Origin: Albula goreensis
Lineage: Eukaryota; Chordata; Actinopteri; Albuliformes; Albulidae
Direction of reading: 5' to 3'
DNA length: 64,000 nucleotides
Assembly: GCA_022829145.1 (NCBI GenBank)
Contig: CM040747.1
Coordinates: 32,256,052-32,320,051 of the forward strand
The translations under genes and the position numbers were made by a program. Shown here piece by piece: positions 25,901 through 35,889 of this stretch. A model generated the notes under the pieces. The model saw only the letters and a list, made by a program, of their open reading frames with translations. It did no database searches and was not told the DNA's origin. The first letter of the stretch is position 1, and the number at the start of each line of letters is the position of its first letter.

Positions 25901-28900
25901 AGCCGAATATAGAAAGAAAGCACAATCCATTTTAGAGAGTCATAACTTGCATATATATGGCAGGATTTGCATATGAAAGCAGATTGTGTGCTTCATACAT
26001 GAATCTCATTTCATTTATCAATTCATTGGATTCTGAGATGTGGCTTAAATTTAAAAGGGTGCTATAGAGTGCCAGCAATCACAGACTCAGACAAAGCAGC
26101 ACTGATACAACAGAATGTGAGGGAAAAGGAACAAATGATGTGTTGAACCATGGGACGAGTCAGGGATGACCTGGTGATGAATGTGGAATATGACCAAGCT
26201 AAATGTGCAAAGAGTCACCAAGAGTCACCCTTCCTGGGTAATCTGGAGGCACCGGTTTGACATGCGGAGGGCTTCACCGAAACCCAACAGCTGCCGCTAC
26301 CAGAGGGTTTTACTGGCTCGCTTTCATCGAAACTATCCCAACGACAGGAGGCTGCGGCAGCTTGATATCTACATACTGTACATTACGCGGTTACACGAAG
26401 AGCAGCAGGGGGGTGGGAGCGCCGCGGGCAGTCGGCCAGAGGCCCTGCAGTGTGGAAATGCCGCGGGGTTCCTGCTGTAGGGAGACACCGGACGATTGGA
26501 GCAGAATAACAGCCGTCTCAAAACCGGCTCAAGAGCTCGTGGGGAGAACTTCCTGTGTGCTCCTCGAGGAGCTGGGCGACCGCTGGCTTCATTTCCCTTC
26601 CGTACGGTGATGAGAGGGGCAGATGTGTGGTAGCAGAGAATGGGAGTGTCTATACATCTAGCCTATGCAAAAAACTCTGATTGGTCTGGTGAGCTTTGAT
26701 GTACAGATGCTCCGCCCAGTATTTCTACTCTCCGCTTTCTTTGAGAAAGAGCCCACTGGGGACCCATAGACCATCATCCTCTAGTGAGGCAGAGGTCATT
26801 TCTGAGCTAAGCATGTCTTCCACTACACTAGCTAAAGAGAGTTACTGAATGGGTTCACTAGCTCAAAAAGGTCATCGAATAGCTCTTCTGTTGAGAGAAG
26901 AGCTCTGTTGCACCTTGAAACAAGATGGAGGAGGGACTCTTGGAGAGTCAACCTGATCTTGTTATCCATCTGTGAAATTGTATTAAGAGCACATGGTGAG
27001 CGTTGACCTATCAGGACGTTCATAGATCCATTGGGTTTGGATGGATGAAATATGTGCATTTATTCATATCACAATGCCTCACTCTAATTATAGAATAATA
27101 TGACAGGTTAGAAAAAATGCTAATTTGCCTCACAAAGCTTATGAGACTGGCAACATCCAGCTTTACAGGTTATGATACTGTAACAAAGCACTTGAAAGTA
27201 AATGGTAAAATGAATGGTGAAATGTGAAAACTTACTCGCTTCAACTGGTGAACATACGGATGACTAACCTATCTGCCATCATTCTGACAGACACTACGAC
27301 AGCAGTGTGACAGCCTGACACAGGCTTACAGCCTCTTTTTCTTGATCGAACCTAGACAGTCAGACACATCACGACACATCTGAGTACACTCTTGCCTTAC
27401 TGTCGAGGAACAGCAGTTGCTCCGGCAGTGACGTCCATGCCAGACACCTGGTAGCCAAGACAACAGTCAGACTCTCAGAGAGCGAATTTTGGAAGCGAGA
27501 TGCATTCTGATTAGTCTTCCCCTTGGTCTTCAAAACCTTAGTGGACCGTGTCTCAAGGCGCGTAATCGAAATGATGGATAGGGATGTTGCCTTCTCCTTA
27601 CTCTCGCCTTCACTCAGCTGATGCGAATTGTGAGGCAGTCCGGGCGCGATCTGGCATCCATCCTGAATGTTGCACAGTTCATCACTCTGACCTGGACTGT
27701 TTTCTCGCAGCTTACAGCAGAAAAGTATGATGCTGGTTAATGAGGTTAGCCGCTTTCTGAAAGAGATGGTGTTACTCACACCTTGCACTTATCGCTGAAA
27801 GTGGTCTGCACTTTGCGATTGAGGCAAACGAGCCCGCAGGGTGTGGTGAGACCCCTTTGTGTTTCTTTTCCGGTGGCATGCGGTTCAAAGGGATGGCATT
27901 GCTCCCAGTGCCTGGAAGCCGCAGCACGGAATTGTTCCAGCACTGGTCTAGACTGGCAATGCCACACAGGAGCCCTCAACTTACCAACCTTTGCCACTGT
28001 TGTCATAAGCCCAACACCATGGTCAGCACTTAACCCCAATGTTGTAATCATTCATAATTAATTACTGGCACAAGTATTACAGAAAATATCAATAAGTCAA
28101 AAACACAGCATTCACAACAACTTTGCATCCTTCTCTGTCTTTTTATATTGGCTGAAGTAGGCATCACTTTTGTACCGTTGAGTTAGAGTATTAAACTGAG
28201 ATGTTTCATGAAAATGTCTATTTATGCCTGGACAACCTGGATACAGGACTGCATTAAGCGCTAAGAAACACGGGAGGCAAGCTCCAAATAAATAATTAAC
28301 AAATAGCTGCTTAATTCTTTTTCGTGTACGTCTGTTGGTCGTACGTTTAAAGTTCACGTTAAAATGCTGACTGAAATGTACATCAGAGTAAGATCAGATC
28401 AGACTTTAGATACAGTCTGAACCCAGAATTTACACAGGACCCTGCAGGTGATTCCTCAATGTCTATAACCATCAACATCCATGCCTTTATATTTTATTAA
28501 ACAGCAGCTTTAAGGAAACTTAAATAACAGAAACTGAACTCGCCTATAGTAACGTGCTGCATACAATCCATACTCCACCGAACAATCGTTTATCCCATTT
28601 TATTTATTTACACTTGACAGTATAGACGTTCTGAATGACAAGGGCTTCATGTCAGAAAGTCGGTCTTAAATGCTCAAGTTGTGGTTACTTAGAGATTTGT
28701 TTTTTAGTCGGGTAAAACCTCACATTTTTCACTGAGGCAGAGAGGGTATGCCGCTTGACACGTTTCACTCCGTGACTCAACCGATATTCACTGCAGCATG
28801 GATTCACAGAGGAGTCGTAGGCAGTAATTACAGCGCTATACTGGTCCCAAAGGTCGTAAACTACTGAAAGCTAAGCCATCGTCAATACTGTAATTTGTAT

Positions 28901-29185
28901 TTATCTGGCTGATAACTAAGGGTTAATTTTTGTCACGCTCTCTTATACACCACGCGTGTCACGAGTCTAAAATTGGATGGAATGTAACTTCAAGAGGTAA
29001 GGGCTTCATTCCAGGTCTGGTATTATAAATTGGAGCCTATAAATGGAATATACCGACTAGAAGACATGCAATGCCATGCGATCTGTTTTGCATAAACAGT
29101 GGTTCACATGTCATCTTACCTGAGCAGGTGAACACTGGATTAGGAGAGCCGCAACAATCTGGATGATGCCGGCAAGAAATATCAT
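12105..29185 (-). CDS. pgf: PGF, placental growth factor (VEGF family), 6 proposed coding exons
   Basis: PGF is a secreted cystine-knot dimer of the PDGF/VEGF superfamily that binds VEGFR1. Minus-strand coding exons are 29185-29120, 15752-15716, 15211-15015, 14611-14532, 13990-13961 and, tentatively, 12491-12425. All phases agree and give 158 residues; human PlGF-1 has 149. Exon 3 is 197 nt and exon 5 is 30 nt, the lengths I recall for VEGFA exons 3 and 5. The knot carries all eight conserved cysteines in order (RSLC, PAC, RCAGCC, MEC, TCEC) and the motifs EEVWGRS and EYPGEVEHVFSP. One N-glycosylation sequon is NLT. The EVWGRS and EVEH signatures favour PGF over VEGFA/B. Intron 1 is about 13.4 kb. 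The feature end includes a putative 3'UTR to an AATAAA at 12125-12120. Exons 1-4 are firm, 5 is good and 6 is provisional. Confidence 0.9.
12652..13290. mobile_element. Nonautonomous pogo/Tigger-like DNA transposon
   Basis: The left end reads CAGTAGCCCCTCCTTGTCCG and the complement of the right end reads CAGTGGTCCCCTCGTATCTG; both continue into a GGTTC/CGTTCCAAGACC-like block. CAGT-starting termini with a 'CCCTC.TATC.G' motif are characteristic of Tigger/pogo elements. The element is about 639 bp with no transposase ORF. The flanks do not show a clean TA target duplication, so the ends may be off by a few bases or decayed. It lies in the last PGF intron. Confidence 0.6.
13050..13080 (+). repeat. 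(GA)n purine microsatellite
   Basis: A run of GA dinucleotides with minor interruptions, inside the Tigger-like element. Confidence 0.8.
13300..13440 (+). repeat. CA-rich then (CT)n low-complexity tract
   Basis: CACA repeats pass into a CTCTCT tract and a diffuse pyrimidine-rich stretch. ORFs here are low-complexity. Confidence 0.75.
13961..13990 (-). CDS. pgf: PGF exon 5, basic 30-nt exon
   Basis: A polypyrimidine acceptor (CTCTCTCCTCCAG) precedes 30 nt encoding QRSVSLKNE within split arginine codons, then the donor GTCAGC. VEGFA exon 5 is also 30 nt with the same phases and a basic sequence. The donor is weaker than GTAAG. Confidence 0.7.
14532..14611 (-). CDS. pgf: PGF exon 4, end of the cystine knot
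   Basis: This exon encodes LLKIKPGAEENEYVVMTF followed by VEHQTCEC, carrying the last two knot cysteines. It ends inside an arginine codon (AG) before a GTAAG donor. It matches the VEGF-family block between IKP and CECR. A (CA)n tract lies about 30 nt into the next intron, at 14477-14501. Confidence 0.95.
15015..15211 (-). CDS. pgf: PGF exon 3, core of the cystine-knot domain
   Basis: This 197-nt exon holds most of the PDGF/VEGF domain: VQFEEVWGRSLC, then EYPGEVEHVFSPAC, RCAGCCGDESMEC and the sequon NLT. The acceptor is GTTGTTGCAG and the donor CAG|GTACGC. Six of the eight knot cysteines lie here. The plus-strand ORFs in the same place are shadows. Confidence 0.97.
15716..15752 (-). CDS. pgf: PGF exon 2, short N-terminal linker
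   Basis: A 37-nt exon sits between a CAATTGCAG acceptor and a GAG|GTAAGC donor. It encodes SSPYSSGVHNTG plus the first base of a valine codon completed by exon 3. A short, poorly conserved exon 2 is normal for this family. The exact phase fit on both sides is the main evidence. Confidence 0.82.
16384..16485 (+). repeat. (GT)n microsatellite, interrupted
   Basis: GT repeats broken by TATGTTTGAGTG-like interruptions that recur twice, suggesting local duplication. It is followed at 16491-16511 by a perfect inverted repeat. Confidence 0.9.
16733..17022 (+). repeat. Long compound (GT)n microsatellite, about 290 bp
   Basis: A nearly continuous GT tract with phased interruptions (GTATGT, GAGTGTGTTTGTGCGTGC). 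The block GTGAGTGTGTTTGTGCGTGC occurs near 16789 and again near 16875, so the array grew partly by segment duplication. Minus-strand ORFs rich in His-Thr come only from this tract. Confidence 0.92.
17480..17770. promoter_or_regulatory. CpG-island-like block inside PGF intron 1
   Basis: CpG-dense and GC-rich (GCGGCCGC, GCCCGGGCCGGG) in an AT-rich background. A plus-strand donor-like GGGACGTGGGAG|GTACGT and an E-box GCACGTGAC lie at 17655-17695. It may be an alternative promoter or an unannotated antisense transcript start. No convincing coding exon was found in any frame. Confidence 0.45.
17882..17952 (+). repeat. (GAGA)/(GACA)/(GAAA) compound microsatellite
   Basis: Successive GAGA, GACAGACA and GAAAGAAA blocks form one purine-rich tract just downstream of the CpG-rich block. 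Confidence 0.85.
18020..27770. other. pgf: PGF intron 1, no recognised exon
   Basis: I find only low-complexity tracts: poly(A) 18904-18922, poly(T) 22318-22336 and (ATT)n 23797-23817, plus SINE-like pieces (about 20640-20750 and 25365-25480). Open frames of 60-140 codons occur but none shows recognisable domains with consistent splice sites. The longest, near 22974-23399 on the plus strand, is unsupported. Confidence 0.45.
25365..25480 (-). repeat. tRNA-derived SINE fragment
   Basis: Read on the minus strand it has a tRNA-like head ending in the B-box-like GGTTGCTTGCTCAGATCCC. It then continues into GGACTTAACCCAAACCACTT, resembling the 'lead-in' body of fish tRNA SINEs. It is truncated and diverged. 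Confidence 0.5.
27776..28051 (-). CDS. Unrecognised open reading segment in PGF intron 1
   Basis: A 91-codon minus-strand ORF with a cysteine- and tryptophan-containing stretch (VWHCQSRPVLEQF, then CGLVCLNRKVQTTFSDKC) and a stop at 27776. It looks more protein-like than its surroundings, but I do not recognise it and see no clear flanking exons. It may be a chance ORF, a transposon fragment or a nested gene. Confidence 0.15.
   Translation of the reverse strand: MITTLGLSADHGVGLMTTVAKVGKLRAPVWHCQSRPVLEQFRAAASRHWEQCHPFEPHATGKETQRGLTTPCGLVCLNRKVQTTFSDKCKV
29120..29185 (-). CDS. pgf: PGF exon 1, signal peptide
   Basis: Twenty-two codons starting MIFLAGIIQIVAALL encode a typical hydrophobic signal peptide. 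They end in frame at CAG before the strong donor GTAAGA. The phase-0 end matches exon 2, which starts in phase 0. VEGF-family genes usually encode only the signal peptide in exon 1, which supports the assignment although this exon has no conserved residues of its own. Confidence 0.8.
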
Positions 29186-29199
29186 TTCGAGGGTCTCAT
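29182..29199 (-). promoter_or_regulatory. pgf: uORF overlapping the PGF start codon
   Basis: A five-codon uORF (MRPSK) starts at 29199, and its TGA stop overlaps the PGF ATG as ATGA (29185-29182). If translated it would influence PGF initiation by termination-reinitiation. The reading is direct; the function is inferred. Confidence 0.5.
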
Positions 29200-29389
29200 C
29201 CGAGCTTCACTGGATTGCTCTTATCTTATCAAGTTCTGAAGGAAATCCAGAGTTCAGGAGTCCGGAAATTAGGGAACTTCTTAGAAAAAAACGATTAAAT
29301 AAATTCCTAAAAAATAACAAAAATCCCGCCACTTGTAGCTGAGTCAGTTTTTCCTTGATCCTTCTTCAGAGAAATTGCCCTCAGTGAAT

Positions 29390-29480
29390 GAGCGCATCGT
29401 CACGTACTGAAGGAAGCCACAACCTGACAAAGCGCCGAGGGGGTAAAAGTTTGGCTACAGCACGTTAATAATAACTTATA
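29390..29480 (-). promoter_or_regulatory. pgf: Possible PGF promoter
   Basis: On the minus strand a TATAAG-like element lies near 29477. A TACGTGAC motif at about 29405-29398 contains the ACGTG core used by hypoxia-inducible factors. The 5'UTR would be about 0.25 kb. This is position-based inference. Confidence 0.3.
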
Positions 29481-32400
29481 GTGACATCAGTAACCTGTAC
29501 TGTAAATTCCTTGCGGTATGAAGCAACATTATGTACGTGACGCACTCATGTAACTTTTAGCCTAAATAAAATCACTCCGCCCTTGATAAAGTTGCAAAAT
29601 CGTAGACAAGTTCGACCTAGTTTACCGCTCCAAAATAAAATGAAATTAAATACATATGGATACTGTGTACCAGTGCGCGACCGATGCAATCCGCATATTC
29701 AACATTTTAACAGATATAACCTAAAACGATGCCGCAATCAGACATATTCATAGAGAAGTCACGGCTTTGGATGAATCTAACTATAGCTGACTTAAAATTC
29801 TTCGCTGTCTGACTTGTTCCTCGTGTGTGTTATTTCCTCAGTGCAGTTAACGATACACAGTACATTGCATTAATTGCTCCTCGCTGTCCTCTCCACATGT
29901 AGTCTGAACGCGTTCCCTCTCAACAACTTCTCTCTCACTCGGCACAACCTCCTCTTGCCGCATTGCCCTTTGTCATAAATAAAACCATACAAAAATGGTC
30001 CCCCACCCCAATCGCTAACACACACAGACGACAAAAATACATGAATAAAACAGAAAAAGCATGCGTTGCTCAACGAGCGACAATAACACCCGAGTGGAGA
30101 GTTCCTAATGAAGAAGAACTTCTTCCTTATTGTGACATGATTAGGTAATTAATCTTACCACTTTCCCCGTGGCTACAGTCTCCTAACTTGTCTGCTCAGG
30201 TCCAATACTTTTACTGGCACAAGTTTAATACTTTAATACTGTAATACTAATACAATAAACTGTATCACAAATACTTATGTAAACCTTGCTTTGTGATTGC
30301 TGTTACAATATGCAAACTATATATCTTGCCCCTGTAATTACTGCTCATAATTGTCGTAACCGCCAAAGTAAATTTATGAGGCGGTACATTTTCACCATTT
30401 CGAATGAGATTAGATAATTGGGTAAAACTGCTCCTTCGGCTAATGCACTTTTGCTGATCACTGCATATGTATTTCTGATTCACTGCTGATAACAGAAGCA
30501 GCCAAAGTCATTAGGAGGAGCAGTGTTCAGGAAAGGAGGTGATCCAAGCACTTACCAGAATCTGTGAGAAGTGATGTAACCATATGCTGTTACATGTAGT
30601 ATTACAGATATTACGTGAGTCATTCCTGATCAGTACTGACTCCCGATCAGTTCCCATACTTTAAAGAAGATAACAGGGTCTTGAGTGAGGGGCAGTGGGC
30701 TTGGTGATAGTATAACACCTTAACATTATCCCGGACTACAGGTACAGCTGACACCATGTTCATTGATTGAGCAGAGACAAGGTGCAATGATTTGTGTCTC
30801 TCAGATTTCAAGGCTGGGGTCTTCCCGTTGTAGAAACAACGGCTGCTACTTCAGTGCAAATCCAATAATGGAAATGTCGGAAAGACACCTGCTGTAGCTG
30901 CTGGGTCTGGGTCATGTGTGTGTGTGTGTGTGTGGGGGGGTAGTGTCGGAGAAGGCATCTCTAACTATTTTATTTTCAAAGCTTGGTGATGGGACTGACT
31001 TCCACCTCATACCACTCTCCCTTTCGCTACCCTCCATGATGGATGGCCTACAACCTTTATAAAGACATTGTTATCCTTTACCCTTAATACAAATGTGTGG
31101 GAAGGATCACTGAGCCAGCCGTGGAGAGAGCTCCTATGGCTTACGCAAGGGCGGGGAGATTCCCCACAGGGTTCATCCCTTTCAGGGAGACCCATCCCCT
31201 GCCACGGTGCAGGAATGCAGGGGCCTGGGATTTCATGGGCTGGTCCTCCACAGAGTGGTATTAGCACTAAATAATAGCCTGGCTTTGCGTATTCTTCATG
31301 ATCTGCTCTTGGAGCGTCTTGTAAACACTTCGAAAGGGCAGGCAGAACGCTGCGTACTGATCTCCCCCGCCACGGTTGTGTGGAGTCTGGACTGGACTTG
31401 TGATATTGGCTGATCTGCGGAGAAATACAGAACAGCACAGAAGGCCCCACAAGGTGTCGTTGAATAACAGATATTTAGTTAAAAGGCTGAAAGCTGTGGG
31501 AACATCTGTTGGGTGTGCGGTGATAGATTATTTTGGGCTGATATTATTTCATAGGATGGAGCCACTATAATGCACACAGCCTCAGGCACACCAGAGCCAG
31601 GGGAGCCCAAACGAAGCTGAGAGGGAAATTGAATCCATCTTTAATCAATCAAAGCAGACGTCCATTTTATTAACAAAAAAGCTCTGAAACAAAATGCTTT
31701 GGCAATCTGACTGCCCCTGGAAGAGGCCAAGAAAGAGTCAACTGGATTGAAATTTAATAGGTATGGACAAAATCCAAGCCTGTTCACAGTGCTGTTCATA
31801 CATTAAATCAAGAGAGGGTTCAGTCCTTATAGAACACCTAGGGCACTTCTCTTAAAAAATTATCAGCATTCTACCATATAGTTTTCGTGCAACATGTGTA
31901 TCTAATTGGAGCTGGAAAACAACATTGAAGTTCTCTAGAAATCATTGGCTACATATTTGAAAAGCTATCCTCAAGTGAAAGAACTTGATTGGCCACTCCA
32001 AAACACACACTAGGACAGTCGGCCTCACTAGACAGATCTAAGGTCCAGCTGAACACTTTCCCTGAGTTTTATTTTCTCGCCTGGCACTTGCTTCAAAGAA
32101 TGTGTTTATGTCATAATCCAGTGTTAGTGTTGACTGAGTAATCCCCCCCCACCCAAAAACCATCAATTTGAACCCAGGATTACGGATAAAGGAGGTTGCT
32201 CATTTCATCATCCCCAAAAGAGAAAAAGGGAAGAGATGTAGGTTGACCCCCTGAAGGCTTTCAAATCCCTTTATCCCCTTGTGTGACAACGGAAGAAACA
32301 TTGCAGGAATAGACACATACTCTAGAACACAGCGGTTGTGTTCCTTTTCCCGTGTCTCCCCTCAAGTACCTCCTTTTGTACTTCACCGAGCCATTTGTCG

Positions 32401-33894
32401 AACTCCATTTCCCATCATGCCTCCTAATCACTTCATAATCATGGTCTCCGCCCACTTTTCGACAGTGCCACCATCTCAGATTGGAAAAATTTTAACCTTC
32501 ATACACATCGTGTGTCAATTTTTAAAGTACATACTGTATGAGGAAGGAACACGGTCATCATCAGCTTACACGGAGCATGTCCACCTATTTCCTTCATTTC
32601 CATCCGTATCTGTAGAAATCTGAGCACAGGAAAGCTGGTTTTTGGGTGCCGCAGGGTCTAAGCTGAACGAACCACTCCCTACATCTGCTCTGCCTTCTTA
32701 TCTGAGCACCGCCTGTGGTAGACATCGCAGGACATGAGTTTACCTTTAAATCTTTTCAATCTGTTGTGTAGAATACTAAAAGTCTGAGTATTTCCATTCT
32801 GTTACAGGATTTTGGAGGTCGGTAATCCAGGACCTTGGGGCTAACTGTCGCCCGTTTGAGTCACACATGTAAACCAACAACAAGCCTTTTCCTCAGTCTG
32901 TTACTTTCACAGAAGGTTTATGACCCCAGTGGCATCTGCAAGGCTATGAGCCAATCACATTGTTGGCAAGGCAATATAAAAGGAAACTGCCAAAATATGA
33001 AAGGAAGCCAGTGTTGCGGAGTGGCCATGATGGCGCCATCATGTAGCCTTTTCTAGAAACAAGCTCACCAACAAAGAGTGCCCCGGGGAATAAGGCCTAC
33101 CAGCAGCCTTTACTGGCAAATTACTGGCATTACGCTTGGCAGCTCATTCTTGATAATGATAATCTACAAGTTACATACCACCTTTTGTGTACTTTTAAAT
33201 TATTTCACAGCTGGGGGATAATGAGGGGTCAGGGTGATTCATTTGTAATGTGAAAAGCCCCTGCCTGGAGACGTCTTAACAGTAACTTTTCATTTGTATT
33301 GACAAAGTATTGGTTATAACACAATCCCACCTCCTATTGTCACTCAGTAAGGCAGGGAGGTGGGGCATACCGGAATCAAGTACAATGCTGTTTATGATCA
33401 TCAAACAGTGCCAATCATGAAACCATGACATTCTTTTTCAATACTTCTATCCGCATGTCTTTATGAAAATAAAAAATTGTGATTAGTGTACACTGCCGTT
33501 TCCAGAGAAGTCATGACTTAAGGCTAGCTGGCCTTTTTTCAATGGGTTGAGCACGGCCTTAACATGCAGCCCTGGCGTGGCACTTGAGCTGCTGAAAGTG
33601 CAGCTATTGTACATCCCCCCCCAAAAAAGAGATTCAAAACACAGTGTTGTTGGATGCCTACCAGTTTGTAGTCAAAATCATTCAGCCTTAACATTGCCAT
33701 TATGTAACTTTATGCAGCCGTGACTTGGATTTCCTGTGAAGCCCTCCTGCAGCAATCTTCCATCGATCAAAGCTTGCCAAAAGGAAAACCGGACAGTTTT
33801 GAGTGTCGTTTTCAAAATGCTAACAGTTCATTATAACAAATATTGGCATGCTACACATCTGCTCTAGCTCGAAATACAGAATTGTAAGCCACTT

Positions 33895-34030
33895 CACAGG
33901 GGACTTCGCTGTAAGATTGGTGAGGGAAACGACTCAGGAATGGAGAGTCGTGGGTTTGAAATCCAGGTGAAACGCTGCATCTGTGTGCCTGGAGAAGGAA
34001 AGCAAAGTAAGGACTGTACAGTGAGGGCGC
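33895..34030 (+). repeat. SINE-like tRNA-head fragment
   Basis: A B-box-like GGGTTTGAAATCC follows a tRNA-like GTAAGATTGGTGAGGGAAAC head. The body is not clearly assignable to a family. Confidence 0.35.
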
Positions 34031-34137
34031 GTCACATGGGACGTGCTGTTAGCCAAGTCATAAATAAAGTGATGAAATGATATATTCTGAAAAGGTGCTG
34101 GATTTGTAATTCTGGGGAGGAAGTCTCTGCACTGTTA

Positions 34138-34165
34138 TACATATATATATATATATATATATATA
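34138..34165 (+). repeat. (AT)n microsatellite
   Basis: Uninterrupted alternating A and T. Confidence 0.9.
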
Positions 34166-34840
34166 AAAAGGATGACTCTGTTACAGGAAGAGTACATTCT
34201 TGATTCATGGCAGTTACAGTATTGCTCCTCCCTCATCATATAAGTGATCCATTTCAGTCGGGGCAGAGGTCCTCATTGCCATATGCAGAATGAAATAACT
34301 GTTCCTGTACAACCAAAGCATGGGTCACAGCAAAGAGCTCTGTATGAACCTGCTTTATGGGAGTACAGTAGAATCTTAACTATGGACTTTAGGGACAGGA
34401 AAACATTGGTCAACTGAATGAGCAGAAACACAGAAGTGCCATTGTAATTATACAATATGGTTTTTGAACTCTGATGTAAAAAGGCCAGCATTGACAAACT
34501 GATATTTCATAGCACCATTAAATGGCACAAGAATATGCTTTAAAAAAAAAAAAAAAAAAATTATGGCAGGCTTTCCAGCAGATGCCAAGCTAGTAGTTAA
34601 CCTCCGATTAATGCAAGCAGTGATTGGAAAGACACTGTACTATGTCGTACCAAAATCACAATAAAAATGAGTCTACACAGACTTTCTACATTAATGTCAA
34701 ATTAACAGTAGTGTAGTTGTAGCTGAGGAGGTAGGTATCCTTTACTTCCAGAGGATACCAACAGGTGAGTAAACTGTGCTCCTGCAGAAATTTAGTCTAT
34801 ACTCTGCACCTTGACTACAACACTTAATTTCTGATATCGG

Positions 34841-35091
34841 TGTAAAAAGGCTTTAAAAAACTACTGAGAAACTTGTTAAAACAATTTATTCAACAGAACA
34901 ACAAAAAAAAACCCCACACAAGCAGGCATTTGTGGCTCACCTTCTCTTCTCCTCACTCAACTGAAATGCTACTTTTATAGCTAGAGCCACAAACACCAGG
35001 TTTCAATTAACATTTCTCCTTTGACCATGGTTAATTAACAATCAAGCAATTAACAATGCATCAGCCAATTGGGAAGGTCCACTGTTTCACA
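34841..35091 (-). repeat. 3' LTR of the compact element
   Basis: A 251-bp copy. It matches 35650-35889 apart from small indels such as an extra A run near 34905 and scattered substitutions, which shows an older insertion. Confidence 0.88.
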
Positions 35092-35649
35092 TTTCCTCCC
35101 TCCTCTCCAGTCTTGCATACCCAGGATTGCAAGACATGGCAGGTACCAAAGTCTTAATACAAAGTCTGCATTCAACCACAATTGTCCAAGAAGTCCATGC
35201 TGGAAAGCTTCTCTTCCAGATTGTTAAGGCTTGGCCCCCCAATTAGACAACCGAGGCAGCTCCTTCCTCTGGCATTCACTGCACTACAGGGTCAGGACAC
35301 CACCTCCCAACTGGCTATAGGCCCCTCAAACTGGCTTGCAGAGTTGCCTCCCTTTTGGGCTCTGGACCAGAACTCCTCCCAGTTCCTCTACAGCTCCCTA
35401 TTCAATTAAAGGGGTATCCAGACACTCCCACTCTTGGGCCCCACTGCTCTGTCAGCTTCCTCTGGTCCCCTTTAAGCCCCACCTAGATCTTCACTTGGAC
35501 AGGTCTGTGCACAGTCCTTTCTCATGAAGGTTGCTTGTGAAAAAAATTTCCAAGTCTAATAAAAACTCAGTATGAAATAATTTAAAAGCCTTTTTAAAAA
35601 GTGGGCCATCCCAAGGGACAGGGGCTAAAATGCCACTTCTGACACCAAA

Positions 35650-35889
35650 TGTAAAAAGACTTAAAGACAACCAAGTACAATCAACTTGGTAAACCAATAT
35701 TTTATTTTAAAGCCACACAAACAGGCATTTGTGGCTCACCTTCTGTTCTCCTCACTCATCTGAAATGCTACTTTATAGCTAGAGCCACAAACACCAGGTT
35801 TCAATTAACATACCTCCTTTGACCATGGTTAATTAACAATCAAGCAATTAGCAGTGCTTCAGCCAATTGGGAAGGTCCACTGCTTCACA
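35650..35889 (-). repeat. 5' LTR of the compact element
   Basis: A 240-bp copy adjoining the primer-binding-site-like sequence at 35649-35633. Confidence 0.88.

Larger units (their letters stand above)
29481..34840. other. Gene-poor spacer upstream of PGF
   Basis: I see no supported exon. It contains a (GT)n tract at 30918-30934, a SINE-like unit at about 33900-34020 and an (AT)n tract at 34138-34165. Short ORFs (for example 31007-31450 minus and 32279-32623 plus) lack recognisable features. Confidence 0.45.
34841..35889 (-). mobile_element. Compact LTR retroelement (TRIM-like, 1.05 kb)
   Basis: Two direct repeats, 34841-35091 and 35650-35889, are near-identical over about 240 bp and flank 558 bp of unique sequence. 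On the minus strand each LTR begins TGTGAA.CAGTGGACC and ends TTTTTACA, the canonical TG...CA. Immediately after the 5' LTR comes TTTGGTGTCAGAAGTGG, the type of primer-binding site seen in many vertebrate gypsy-class elements. Immediately before the 3' LTR is a polypurine tract (GGAGAGGAGGGAGGAAA). The internal part encodes no gag or pol. Flanking five-base sequences (CAAAG and CCGAT) do not match, so there is no target-site duplication. Confidence 0.88.

Noticed and set aside
26181..26610. Two overlapping plus-strand ORFs of about 100 codons
   Set aside because: No recognised motif, no splice support, and the two frames disagree.
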